From an uncultured Aquimarina sp. (GTDB lineage Bacteria; Bacteroidota; Bacteroidia; Flavobacteriales; Flavobacteriaceae), in assembly GCF_947496855.1 (NCBI RefSeq), contig NZ_CANMED010000005.1, positions 310,001 to 374,000 on the forward strand: a stretch of DNA of 64,000 nt, read 5' to 3'. Of the stretch, positions 52,988 through 62,385 are shown piece by piece (positions within the stretch are counted from its first letter, which is position 1; each line of letters opens with the position of its first letter). The position numbers and the translations under genes were made by a program. The notes under the pieces were generated by a model. The model saw only the letters and a list, made by a program, of their open reading frames with translations. It did no database searches and was not told where the DNA came from.

Positions 52988-55254
52988 TACCTAACAATCA
53001 AAAGCTTAGAAACAGTCGTTTCGGCCTGATCTTCTCCGGTAACCAAAATAAGATAGACTCCTGAAGCTACTTTATGTCTTCCAAAGGCAGTAGTATCCCA
53101 TTGAATACTTCCTCCCTCACTAATCTCTTCATACACTAAGTTACCTTCAATATCCGTAATTTTTACATTTGCTCTACTTGTTAATCCTTTTATAGTAACT
53201 CGCCCACTAAATCCTGGCCTTACAGGATTAGGAAACGCTGCTACATTATCTAGATCACTTTCAGGTCCTGTTGCAGTTCCTTTATATTCAAGTAACCCTA
53301 GTCCTGTTGCAAAATAAACTGACCCTGTAGAATCATCTACAGAAATATCTCTAACATTATTTGTAGGTAAAGGAGAATTATCTTTAGTAAAATGAGCTAA
53401 CGTTTCCTGACCATCAGCAGAGAAATAAAACACCCCTGATGATGCAGTTGCCACCCACTTATTATTAGATCCATCCACCTCAATATCTGTTATTGTTTGA
53501 TCAAACAAAAGTTCCTGAGGAACACCTTCTTCATCCAAAATAATAATCTGACTTGCTTGTGGATTGTTTTGTTGGAATGCTCCAGAAGTATTAAACAAAA
53601 CCCTGATTCCTCTAAAAGTACCTATCCATAATTGATTATTTCGATCTACCTCTAAAGCCAAAATATAATCACTAGGTAAATTAGAACCTTCTGCTTCTCC
53701 TGATAATTGAATGAGGTTTCCAGTATTAGAATTATAACCAATCACTCCAGAATTCCAACCTCCAAAAAATAAATTTCCTTCTCTATCAATTACCGTATCA
53801 GAAAAACCAAGATTATCTCCAGGATTCGGTATAAATTCACTTACATCTACATTTAAAATTTGTGATGAGCTTGGTGAAAATCTTCTTAAACCGTTATCAA
53901 TTCTGGAATTATTAATCCACAAATTTCCTTCATTGTCAAATACCGAACCATTTAATCTTAGAGCATCACCAAAATCACTATTAGTCTCATTATACAATTC
54001 AGTGACAACGTTGTTATTCACCTCTAACAAGCCATCCTCATAACTACTAATAAAGACCTGATCTTCATTATTAGGATTTATAGTGACATGAGATAAAGAT
54101 GTAACTCCAAGCACCTCATCTTTAGGAATATTAAACCATCCACCTGCTGTAAGTTTACTAATACCACACTGCTTAAGTGGTCCAAATCCAAATGGATTAA
54201 AATTCACATCATAACGACCAAAAACCACCCATAAATTATCGTTTAAAGCCTCTAAACCAAAAGCCGAATTAAGCAATGGCCCCTCTGGAGTAACGGAGGT
54301 TTTAGTATTTAAGTTGTTTAAATCGATCTCTAATAATCCTCTACTTCGAGTTCCGATGTATATATTATTATCAAAGGTCAATGCCGAATTAAGTAAAAAA
54401 GCATCTTCTGCAGTACTTACAACTGATGCTATCTCCTGAAAGGTCGAATCCACTACTAAAGCACTATCAGATGTAGCCAGAGTTAAACCTTCTGAACTAA
54501 CAGAGACATCTATAATATTATCAGAAGCTGTAACGACAGTCGTTAATATTGCACCTTCTAATCTACGAACCAGGTTATTAGTTTCCCAAACAAGAATTTG
54601 ATCATTAAACAATGTAATCCCATTATACCCTCCAGGAATCAAAGTAGTCCATTGGTTAAAATCGACTAGGTTTGGATTACTAATATCTGCTATTAATATA
54701 CCATTACCAGTAGTAGTTGCATATATAGAATTGTCTGATACGGTTGTTCCCGTAATATTTATTTGTGATCCTGCTGGGCCAACAAAAAACGTATCTCCAA
54801 ATTCAATTCTTTCTAAATTAAACTCTACAATCCCAAACTCTGTAGAAATAAATAGTTTATCCTGATCTTCAAAAAAGTGATTAATTCTTTTTTGTGTTGG
54901 AGGAATTGTTGGTTTTTCTAAAATATCAATAAACGTTCTAACTTCATCATCAATCACTAATTCCAACAATCCATTTTCATAACCAATAACCGTAATATCA
55001 TATATTGAACTGTGATAAATGGTAGAAATAACTTCTCCAGATAAACCATTTATAGTTGAAAAATTTTCTGAAGTTCTAGTATCTGTATCATAAATAAAAA
55101 CAGCATTTTCAGAAGCTACATAAACTTTACTGTCGATTGCATATGTATCCCTAACCTGAAAATACGAATAATGTCCTGTCCACTGATTACTAAAATCTTG
55201 AGCAAAAAGACATAGTGGAAAAATTAGGAGTATTAATTGTCTGAAATATTGCAT
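52987..55254 (-). CDS. porZ: T9SS component PorZ-like beta-propeller protein
   Basis: The 755-residue protein has a signal peptide (about 1-18), two beta-propellers made of two-component-regulator-type repeats (for example FISTEFGIVEFNL, LWIGTFRGIRVLFN, VYFATGLGLLEY), and a C-terminal T9SS-like domain (AAFPNPVRPGFSG to the end KLLIVR). This is the layout of PorZ, which with PorU anchors T9SS cargo to A-LPS. Its place next to recO also fits what I know of flavobacterial genomes. The proteins at 4984-10776 and 27126-30905 carry the T9SS signals this system handles. Confidence 0.85.
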   Translation of the reverse strand: MQYFRQLILLIFPLCLFAQDFSNQWTGHYSYFQVRDTYAIDSKVYVASENAVFIYDTDTRTSENFSTINGLSGEVISTIYHSSIYDITVIGYENGLLELVIDDEVRTFIDILEKPTIPPTQKRINHFFEDQDKLFISTEFGIVEFNLERIEFGDTFFVGPAGSQINITGTTVSDNSIYATTTGNGILIADISNPNLVDFNQWTTLIPGGYNGITLFNDQILVWETNNLVRRLEGAILTTVVTASDNIIDVSVSSEGLTLATSDSALVVDSTFQEIASVVSTAEDAFLLNSALTFDNNIYIGTRSRGLLEIDLNNLNTKTSVTPEGPLLNSAFGLEALNDNLWVVFGRYDVNFNPFGFGPLKQCGISKLTAGGWFNIPKDEVLGVTSLSHVTINPNNEDQVFISSYEDGLLEVNNNVVTELYNETNSDFGDALRLNGSVFDNEGNLWINNSRIDNGLRRFSPSSSQILNVDVSEFIPNPGDNLGFSDTVIDREGNLFFGGWNSGVIGYNSNTGNLIQLSGEAEGSNLPSDYILALEVDRNNQLWIGTFRGIRVLFNTSGAFQQNNPQASQIIILDEEGVPQELLFDQTITDIEVDGSNNKWVATASSGVFYFSADGQETLAHFTKDNSPLPTNNVRDISVDDSTGSVYFATGLGLLEYKGTATGPESDLDNVAAFPNPVRPGFSGRVTIKGLTSRANVKITDIEGNLVYEEISEGGSIQWDTTAFGRHKVASGVYLILVTGEDQAETTVSKLLIVR

Positions 55255-55321
55255 AATTTATGAGTGATATTAGCCTGGCTTGATAACACGCTAAAATACT
55301 AAATATTGCTTTTAAATAATG

Positions 55322-55354
55322 AAAAAAGCCGTTCTAATCTAGTAAGAACGGCTT
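55322..55354 (-). terminator. Terminator of the gdhA gene
   Basis: AAGCCGTTCT pairs with AGAACGGCTT across a 9-nt loop; on the minus strand a run of T residues follows. It lies 24 nt after the gdhA stop. Confidence 0.88.
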
Positions 55355-55377
55355 TCGTTATAAATCCTTATTATTAT

Positions 55378-56721
55378 TTACACAACTCCTTGTGCAAGCA
55401 TAGCATCAGCTACTTTTACAAAACCAGCAATATTTGCTCCCTTGACATAATCAATATAACCATCATCATCGGTTCCGTACTGAACACATTTTTCATGAAT
55501 ATCATTCATAATTTGCTTCAACTTATCGTCAACCTCTTTTCTAGTCCATTTAAAACGTAACGAGTTTTGAGTCATTTCTAATCCTGAAGTAGCTACACCA
55601 CCTGCATTTGATGCTTTACCAGGTGCGAAAAATATCTTAGCTTTATGAAAAGAAGCCACAGCATCTGAATCACAAGGCATGTTTGCTCCTTCACTAACAC
55701 ACATACAACCATTATCTATCAATAATTTGGCATCATCTCCATTTAACTCATTTTGTGTAGCACAAGGCAATGCAATATCGCATTTTTCACCCCAAGGAGT
55801 TTTTCCCTTATGAAACTTAGCAGAACTATATTTATCAGTATACTCACTTATACGCCCTCTTCTTTCATTCTTAAGTTCCATAACGAACTTAAGTTTTTCT
55901 TCATCAATTCCATCTTCATCATAAATATATCCAGAAGAATCTGAAAGAGTAACAACCTTTGCACCTAATTGGATTGCTTTTTCCGTAGCGTATTGCGCTA
56001 CATTACCTGATCCAGAAACCGCAACAGTTTTTCCTTCAAAAGAATCGTTTTTAGTTTTTAGCATATTTTCTGCAAAGTATACCGTACCATAACCTGTTGC
56101 CTCTGGACGAATCTCAGAACCTCCCCAGCTCAATCCTTTTCCTGTTAAAACTCCTGTAAATTCGTTTCGCATTTTGCGATACATACCAAACAAGAAACCT
56201 ATTTCACGTGCACCTACTCCTATGTCTCCTGCAGGCACATCTGTATTAGGGCCAATATGCCTAAAAAGCTCACCCATAAAACTATGACAAAAACGCATAA
56301 TTTCATCGTCAGATTTTCCTTTAGGATCAAAATCAGATCCTCCTTTTCCTCCTCCCATCGGAAGTGTAGTCAAACTATTTTTAAACACTTGCTCAAAGGC
56401 TAAGAATTTCAGAATACTAATATTCACAGAAGGATGAAAACGTAATCCTCCTTTGTATGGACCAATAGCAGAGTTCATCTGAATACGATACCCTCTATTT
56501 ACATGTATTTCGCCTTTATCATCAACCCAAGATACACGGAACATAATCGCTCTCTCTGGTTCTACCATTCTTAATAGAATGTTTTTTCCATTATAAATTT
56601 CCTCTGTAGCTATATAAGGGATAACAGTTTCAGCTACTTCTTGTACTGCTTGTAGGAACTCTGGCTCATGCGTATTACGAGCTCTTACTTCTTCCATAAA
56701 TGCATCTATCTTTGCTTGCAT
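55378..56721 (-). CDS. gdhA: NADP-specific glutamate dehydrogenase
   Basis: GdhA makes glutamate from 2-oxoglutarate and ammonia. The 447-residue product has the hexameric class I pattern: GPYKGGLRFHPSVN, LPMGGGKGGSDFDPKG with the catalytic Lys region, GVGAREIGFLFGMYRK, and the nucleotide-binding SGSGNVAQYA in the second domain. The length and motifs argue for the small hexameric enzyme, not the large catabolic one. The ammonia freed by NagB could feed this reaction, but that is inference. Confidence 0.95.
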   Translation of the reverse strand: MQAKIDAFMEEVRARNTHEPEFLQAVQEVAETVIPYIATEEIYNGKNILLRMVEPERAIMFRVSWVDDKGEIHVNRGYRIQMNSAIGPYKGGLRFHPSVNISILKFLAFEQVFKNSLTTLPMGGGKGGSDFDPKGKSDDEIMRFCHSFMGELFRHIGPNTDVPAGDIGVGAREIGFLFGMYRKMRNEFTGVLTGKGLSWGGSEIRPEATGYGTVYFAENMLKTKNDSFEGKTVAVSGSGNVAQYATEKAIQLGAKVVTLSDSSGYIYDEDGIDEEKLKFVMELKNERRGRISEYTDKYSSAKFHKGKTPWGEKCDIALPCATQNELNGDDAKLLIDNGCMCVSEGANMPCDSDAVASFHKAKIFFAPGKASNAGGVATSGLEMTQNSLRFKWTRKEVDDKLKQIMNDIHEKCVQYGTDDDGYIDYVKGANIAGFVKVADAMLAQGVV

Positions 56722-56824
56722 ATGTTAATAGGATTAAAAGATTCTTGTTTAAAGGTTGGTTTAACGCGTCAAATATATGTTATTCTCAAAAAAATATATC
56801 TATTTTTTTGAATTTAATAATGCT

Positions 56825-57964
56825 TTATCCGATTGCTTGTTCTAAATCTGCAATCAAGTCATCTACATCCTCTATCCCAACGCTTAATCTGATCAGAGAG
56901 TCTACTACTCCTGTTTTCTCACGTTCTTCTTTTGGAATTGATGCATGTGTCATACTTGCGGGATGTCCAGCTAAACTTTCTACACCACCAAGCGATTCTG
57001 CCAAGGTGAAAATCTTTAAGTTTTCTACTATTTTAATTGCTTCATCAAAATTACTGCCTTTGGGAACAAAAGATATCATACCTCCATATCCGTCCATTTG
57101 TTCTTTAGCTATATTGTGATTAGGATGCTCTTCAAACCCTGGCCAATACACTTTTTCAATCTTAGGGTGGTTTTTAAGATATTTAGCAATCGCCTCTCCA
57201 TTTTCGCAATGACGCTGCATACGAATATGCAATGTTTTAATTCCTCGAAGTGCTAAAAAACTATCCTGGGGCCCACAAACAGCTCCACTTGCATTCTGAA
57301 TAAAGTACAAACGTTTCGCAACCTCATCATCTTTAACAATTAAGGCTCCCATTATCAAATCACTATGTCCACCTATATATTTTGTAGCACTATGCATTAC
57401 GATATCGGCTCCAAGATCTAAAGGGCGCTGTAAATATGGCGTTGCAAATGTATTATCCACAGCTAACAAAATATTATGCTTTTTTGATACTTTAGCAACT
57501 CCTCTTATATCAATAATATTCATCATCGGATTCGTAGGTGTTTCCACCCAAATCAATTTGGTGTTTTCATTTATATACGATCCAACTTTATCAGCATTAT
57601 CCATTCCAACAAAATGAAATTTGATTCCGAAACCTTCAAATATCTTAGTAAATAATCGATAAGTCCCTCCATACAAATCACTAGTAGAAATAACCTCATC
57701 TCCAGGTTTTAGTAACTTAATCACTGCATCAATAGCAGCCAATCCAGATCCAAACGCCAAACCATACTTTCCATTTTCTATACTTGCAAAAGAATTTTCC
57801 AATGCTTTTCTCGTTGGATTATGCGTCCTACTGTATTCAAATCCTTTATGCCCTCCAGGTGTTGTCTGAGCATATGTAGAAGTTTGATATATCGGAGGCA
57901 TTACTGCACCGTAAGCAAGATCAGGTTCTTGTCCTCCGTGTATTGTTTTGGTATTAAATTTCAA
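56825..57964 (-). CDS. metB: Cys/Met metabolism PLP enzyme, cystathionine gamma-synthase-like
   Basis: The 379-residue enzyme has the family's Lys-PLP motif SATKYIGGHSDLIMG near residue 197 and the N-terminal FNTKTIHGGQEPDLAYGAVMPPIYQTST, here shown only to mark the pattern of its first 30 residues. YSRTHNPTRKALEN follows at about 44. These fit cystathionine gamma-synthase/lyase or O-acetylhomoserine (thiol)-lyase; separating them by sequence alone is unsafe. It is transcribed with gdhA in the same direction but 103 nt apart. Confidence 0.85.
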   Translation of the reverse strand: MKFNTKTIHGGQEPDLAYGAVMPPIYQTSTYAQTTPGGHKGFEYSRTHNPTRKALENSFASIENGKYGLAFGSGLAAIDAVIKLLKPGDEVISTSDLYGGTYRLFTKIFEGFGIKFHFVGMDNADKVGSYINENTKLIWVETPTNPMMNIIDIRGVAKVSKKHNILLAVDNTFATPYLQRPLDLGADIVMHSATKYIGGHSDLIMGALIVKDDEVAKRLYFIQNASGAVCGPQDSFLALRGIKTLHIRMQRHCENGEAIAKYLKNHPKIEKVYWPGFEEHPNHNIAKEQMDGYGGMISFVPKGSNFDEAIKIVENLKIFTLAESLGGVESLAGHPASMTHASIPKEEREKTGVVDSLIRLSVGIEDVDDLIADLEQAIG

Positions 57965-58126
57965 TACTTTGAATTTTTAAAATAATTCTTAATTTTTTGA
58001 AGTTCCTTTAGCGAACTATTATATTTTCGAACAGAAAAAATTAACTTACGGCTTTTTATGTTAAAAAGCTGAACAAATGTATGATTTAATTCGTTCTAAT
58101 CATATCTCAATGAATACCTTTAGTAG

Positions 58127-58906
58127 ATGATTAACACAAAACCTAACACTAAATTGAAGATCACTTTTTTTCTAGTGATTCTAGTATGTTTTAATAGTTG
58201 CGAGACTAGTGAATTTTTTACTTTCCAGAAGCGAACAGTAGCTATTGATGATTTTTTTGACTGTCAGGTAACGGATTGTGCCATTACAGAAATCTTCCTC
58301 TTAGAATCTGTAAGCGAAAGTGAAATTTCAAAAAGTATCAATGTAGAAATTGAAAAAGCCGCATGCGCTCTCCTAAATATGGAAGATGACGTCTCTTTAA
58401 ACTCGATGGAGAAAGCTCTTAAAAGCTTTAATATCTCTTATCAAGAGATAAAAAAAGAGTTTCCAGATGAAATCGTTCCATATGAAGCGAGTATAAACTG
58501 TGATATAAGTTTCCAAAACGATAATATACTGTCCGTACTTGTGGATTCTTACATTTTTACGGGAGGCGCTCACGGAAGTGGCAATTCTACCTATCTAAAC
58601 ATAGATTTAAAAACTGGCAAGGTCATAGCAAACAAAAAATTAATAAAAGATTATAATGAGTTTTCAAGTTTTGTACAAAAAGCTTTCCGAAAAACCCATG
58701 AAATCCCTGAAAATCAATCCATAAATAGTACTGGATTCTTTTTTGAAAATGACAGATTTGTTCTTCCTGTTAATATTGGTTTCACTGAAACTCATCTCGT
58801 TTTATTGTATAACCAATACGAAATTAGTTCATATGCGGAAGGACTTATAGAATTAAAATTCGATAAGGAAGAGGTAGCAGAATACTTCTCGGCAAATATA
58901 TTATAA
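58127..58906 (+). CDS. Lipoprotein with DUF4163/DUF3298-like (RsiV-type) domain
   Basis: A lipobox ends at Cys25 (LVCFNSC). The core has VDSYIFTGGAHGSGNSTYLN, the DUF3298 signature of RsiV-like extracytoplasmic domains, and the segment FENDRFVLPVNIGFTETHLVLLYNQYEI typical of the C-terminal half. RsiV of Bacillus binds lysozyme, but Bacteroidota lipoproteins with this domain have no settled role. Its 3' end overlaps the convergent DinB gene by 6 nt. Confidence 0.82.
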   Translation: MINTKPNTKLKITFFLVILVCFNSCETSEFFTFQKRTVAIDDFFDCQVTDCAITEIFLLESVSESEISKSINVEIEKAACALLNMEDDVSLNSMEKALKSFNISYQEIKKEFPDEIVPYEASINCDISFQNDNILSVLVDSYIFTGGAHGSGNSTYLNIDLKTGKVIANKKLIKDYNEFSSFVQKAFRKTHEIPENQSINSTGFFFENDRFVLPVNIGFTETHLVLLYNQYEISSYAEGLIELKFDKEEVAEYFSANIL

Positions 58907-59356
58907 CGACTTTTTAAGTGCTAAAATATAGCCAAGGTGGATTCCTTCATGAAAATTATTAAAGCTCATAGCATCTTTTACAGATTTTAATACAAAACCG
59001 GTACTCGTTGGGTATTCTTGATACTTCTTAAAAATCCCCGCACTAATATCTTCTTCTGTTTTATCCAAAGTAGAAAATAATAATTCCCTAATTGTATTCA
59101 CTTCTTCTTGCGATACTGTTCTTTCCGTTTTGGTTCCTTTCTTATAAAGACTTATCATTTCATCATCAATCATTAAAGGCAATCCACTTAATTTATAAAC
59201 AAGTAACTGTTGTGTAACTACTACGTGTGCTATATTCCAGATCAAATTATTAGAAAACCCCTCAGGAACTTTATTGAGATCTTCTAATGAATACTTATCC
59301 ATTATTTTAGTTAACAATCTTCTATTCGTTTTGGTAATTTCTAATTGATCTTTCAT
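58901..59356 (-). CDS. DinB-like metal-dependent protein
   Basis: The 151-residue protein is a four-helix bundle of the DinB/YfiT type. It shows the candidate metal-binding histidines His49 (NIAHVVVTQQL) and His137 plus His141 (FHEGIHLGYILALKK) expected for the fold. The family contains thiol-transferases and stress-induced proteins, and the activity of this one is unknown. The 79-nt gap to the divergent ArsC-like gene should hold both promoters. Confidence 0.85.
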   Translation of the reverse strand: MKDQLEITKTNRRLLTKIMDKYSLEDLNKVPEGFSNNLIWNIAHVVVTQQLLVYKLSGLPLMIDDEMISLYKKGTKTERTVSQEEVNTIRELLFSTLDKTEEDISAGIFKKYQEYPTSTGFVLKSVKDAMSFNNFHEGIHLGYILALKKSL

Positions 59357-59456
59357 ATCTACTTAGTAAATGTTCTTAATTTTTACCCAAAAATATGAGT
59401 TTTCATTGTGAAATGAATTTCCTTTGTGCTGATTTTTGATATTTAAAAAACCATCT

Positions 59457-59810
59457 GTGAAAAAAACATACTATTTATCCACTTGTGATACCTGTAAACG
59501 GATTTTAACCGAACTAAATCTTTCTTCAGATTTTGTTTTACAAGACATTAAATCAGAAGCAATTACCCCTGAGCAATTAGAAGAAATGAAATCCCTTTCG
59601 GGTACTTATGAATCTCTTTTCAGCAAAAGAGCAAGATTATATAAAGAAAGAGATTTAAAGAACAAGCTTCTTACTGAAGACGATTATAAGAATTTAATAC
59701 TAGAACATTATACATTCTTAAAACGTCCAGTAATTCTATATGAAAATCAAATATTTGTTGGAAACAGTAAAAAAATTGTAGAAGCTGCAAATACAGCTAT
59801 TAATGGATAA
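59457..59810 (+). CDS. ArsC/Spx-like thioredoxin-fold protein
   Basis: The protein has the ArsC/Spx family layout: an N-terminal CxxC (STCDTCKRIL), the segment LQDIKSEAITPEQLEEM, and a C-terminal region KRPVILYENQIFVGNS. The start is unclear. A GTG at 59457 gives the typical N terminus MKKTYYLSTC and is my choice; a TTG at 59436 would add seven residues. The gene overlaps the next one by 8 nt. Arsenate reductase activity is not supported, because no other arsenic genes are present. Confidence 0.85.
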   Translation: MKKTYYLSTCDTCKRILTELNLSSDFVLQDIKSEAITPEQLEEMKSLSGTYESLFSKRARLYKERDLKNKLLTEDDYKNLILEHYTFLKRPVILYENQIFVGNSKKIVEAANTAING

Positions 59811-60696
59811 AAGAACAGTAGCATTACTTGCAGCATTTGGTGCCAGTTTGATCTATGCGATTAACCACACCTTGGCAAAAGGAATAATGCCTACACATAT
59901 CAAACCTTTTGGTTTTATACTTCTTAGAGTTATTGGTGCCGCGACACTTTTTTGGTTAGCTTCTATCTGGGCTCCAAAACAAAAAATTGAACGTAGTGAC
60001 TGGTTAAGAGTATTTGGTTGCGCTATTTTTGGTATGGTGATTAATATGTTAATGTTCTTTAAAGGGCTTCAACTATCAACTCCAATAAATAGTTCTGTAA
60101 TGATTACCATCTCTCCTATTTTGGTATTCATTTTATCTGCTATTTTTCTAAGTGAAAGAATAACGATTCTGAGATCCGTAGGTATTTTATTAGGCTTTTC
60201 TGGAGCATTAGGACTCATCCTTTTTGGTGAAGAAACCAGACAAGATGCTCCTAATATACCTTTGGGAAATATCTTATTTATTATTAACGCAGCTTCTTAC
60301 GCTATTTATCTTGTATTAGTAAAACCGTTAACAGCAAAATATCATCCTTTTACTTTAATGAAGTGGTTTTTTCTGATCGGTGTTATCATTAATTTCCCGA
60401 TTACAATTTCAGAATTTAGCGAAGTGCAATGGACAGCCCTTCCTTATGATGTGATATGGAAAATGGTTTTTGTCGTAATAGGAACTACTTTCTTTACCTA
60501 TTTACTGAATGTGTTTGCCTTAAAGACGTTAAAAGCGTCAACGATAGGAGCATTTATTTACCTACAACCTTTATTAGCGATTAGTTTTGCTATGGCAATG
60601 GGTGCTGATTCCTTAAACCTTGTTAAGATTTTATCTGCCCTACTAGTATTCTTAGGTGTATATCTAGTTACAAAAAAACCGAAAAAACTAGCTTAA
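59803..60696 (+). CDS. EamA/DMT family transporter
   Basis: The 297-residue protein has ten hydrophobic helices in two EamA repeats, with GASLIYAINHTLAKGIM at the start of the first and IINAASYAIYLVLVKPL at the start of the second. It is probably an inner-membrane exporter or exchanger of small metabolites. It is translationally coupled to the ArsC-like gene by an 8-nt overlap and overlaps the convergent thioesterase stop by 9 nt. Confidence 0.88.
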   Translation: MDKRTVALLAAFGASLIYAINHTLAKGIMPTHIKPFGFILLRVIGAATLFWLASIWAPKQKIERSDWLRVFGCAIFGMVINMLMFFKGLQLSTPINSSVMITISPILVFILSAIFLSERITILRSVGILLGFSGALGLILFGEETRQDAPNIPLGNILFIINAASYAIYLVLVKPLTAKYHPFTLMKWFFLIGVIINFPITISEFSEVQWTALPYDVIWKMVFVVIGTTFFTYLLNVFALKTLKASTIGAFIYLQPLLAISFAMAMGADSLNLVKILSALLVFLGVYLVTKKPKKLA

Positions 60697-61170
60697 ATCA
60701 ACAGGTATTTTTGCAAATTTTCTAGTATCATCTTTGGTTAAAATTTTAAAGCTATCGGGACGTTCTACTTTGTCCATAAACTGAAGCATTTCTTCAGGAA
60801 GGGGTATTAATTTTCGAGTTTTTAGATCTAACCATGCTCCCATCATTTCGCAACGTGCAAAATTTCTCCCTTTGTAATCATAAAAATTATGTACAAATTC
60901 AAAGAATTTTCCATCTTCACTCATTCCTGCTAATTCTAAAGAAACTTTGACTGGTTTTCCATAAAAAACTTCTTTAAAATAGTAGATATGTTCGTAAAAC
61001 GTAATAGGTCCAATATTAAACTGAGCTAGAAGTCTTTGATCGAAACCCATATCAAATAAAAATGACATCCGTGTATGAGCAGCATACTCTATATATGTTT
61101 TGTTTCCTAAATGCCGATTTGCATCAATATCATTCCATCTAATCTCAAATTCTTTTAAGTACATATCCAT
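60688..61170 (-). CDS. Acyl-CoA thioesterase, hotdog fold (4HBT-like)
   Basis: The hotdog-fold signature is clear: EIRWNDIDANRHLGNKTYIEYA near the start, with Asp as the active-site residue, then a long central helix and sheets. The reading frame stays open upstream to 61296, but the extra 42 residues look non-native (hydrophobic, Cys-rich, no family match). The internal ATG at 61170 (or 61164) gives the family's usual N terminus. The likely role is to cleave acyl-CoA. Confidence 0.85.
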   Translation of the reverse strand: MDMYLKEFEIRWNDIDANRHLGNKTYIEYAAHTRMSFLFDMGFDQRLLAQFNIGPITFYEHIYYFKEVFYGKPVKVSLELAGMSEDGKFFEFVHNFYDYKGRNFARCEMMGAWLDLKTRKLIPLPEEMLQFMDKVERPDSFKILTKDDTRKFAKIPVDLS

Positions 61171-61383
61171 TAATTTTACGACGCAAAAATACAAAACACT
61201 TAGTATGCCTGCATAATAAACTCCTATTAAAAATTGTATATTTAATCCAATACGGAAAGACATTTCTAGAGATTGAAATTTACACCAAGTTTTCAATTTT
61301 GATTGATTACTTTAAAAAAGAATTATTATGAGCTAGGCTTTGAAAACCAGTATGGTCTTCTTATTTTAGAACAAAATTAGTTT

Positions 61384-62385
61384 ATGTATATAAAACGTAA
61401 TATTGGCTGGGGACTTATCCTTCGTTTTGCTTGGAAAAACTTACTCTTCTTCTCCTTTTATACTGCTAGTATTTTTTCGCTGTATTATTTTTTAGATTTA
61501 AAATTTATAGACATCCCATTTCAACCATTATCGTTGATTGGTATAGCTGTTGCCTTTTATATTGGTTTTAAAAATAGCCAGAGTTATGATCGCTTCTGGG
61601 AAGGGCGGAAAATTTGGGGTGGTATAGTGAACTATAGCAGAACTTGGGCAAATCAGGTTTTATGCCTCGTTGATGATACTACTGAAACTAAAAGAATATT
61701 GATTTATCGCCATATCGCTTGGATTAATGCATTACGCATACAATTAAGACAACCTACTTCTTTTTCCATTAAAGAAAATGCAGCTGTAGAACGCCTCTTT
61801 AACAAACACGCAGAACGTAATCCTGCATGTGATGTTACCAAAGGTTTTGTATCTAATGAAGAATATATTGATTTACTTCAAAGAAAAAATGCTGCGACTC
61901 ATTTAGTAAAAAATCAAGGATTACACATTAAAGAACTACTAAATTCAGAAAAAATAACAGAATTTGACAAACAGCTTTTTCATGGAATATTAGAAGAATT
62001 ATACAATCTCCAAGGAAAATGCGAACGTATTAAAAACACCCCTTTTCCTAGACAATATGCATACTTTAGCACCGTTTTTACCTGGATTTTTGTTTTACTA
62101 TTACCTTTTGGGTTATTAAATGTTTTTGAAAATGAACTTAGTGAAATGTCTCGGCATTTACAACCGTGGTTTATCTTTTTGATGATTCCATTGTCTGTTT
62201 TGGTCTCCTGGATATTTACCACTATGGAAAAAATTGGTAGTAATAGTGAAGATCCTTTTGAAGGTAGAATTAATGACGTTCCGATGACCGCTTTATGCAA
62301 AACTATTGAGATTGATCTTAGAGACATGTTAGATGAGAAAGACCTTCCTGAAAAAGAAAAACCAAAAGATAATATTTTGTATTAA
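61384..62385 (+). CDS. Bestrophin-family channel protein
   Basis: The 333-residue protein has the bacterial bestrophin (UPF0187) pattern: FKNSQSYDRFWEGRKIWGGIVNYSRTWA near residues 62-89 (first part shown), which covers the pore-lining region, and four membrane helices. The acidic cluster GSNSEDPFEGRINDVPM near 285-300 matches the Ca2+-clasp-like stretch. In bacteria these may pass anions or cations. It is coupled to the next gene by TAATG. Confidence 0.9.
   Translation: MYIKRNIGWGLILRFAWKNLLFFSFYTASIFSLYYFLDLKFIDIPFQPLSLIGIAVAFYIGFKNSQSYDRFWEGRKIWGGIVNYSRTWANQVLCLVDDTTETKRILIYRHIAWINALRIQLRQPTSFSIKENAAVERLFNKHAERNPACDVTKGFVSNEEYIDLLQRKNAATHLVKNQGLHIKELLNSEKITEFDKQLFHGILEELYNLQGKCERIKNTPFPRQYAYFSTVFTWIFVLLLPFGLLNVFENELSEMSRHLQPWFIFLMIPLSVLVSWIFTTMEKIGSNSEDPFEGRINDVPMTALCKTIEIDLRDMLDEKDLPEKEKPKDNILY

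Noticed and set aside
61171..61296. Upstream extension of the thioesterase gene to 61296
   Set aside because: The extra 42 residues do not match the family, and an internal ATG at 61170 gives the normal N terminus.
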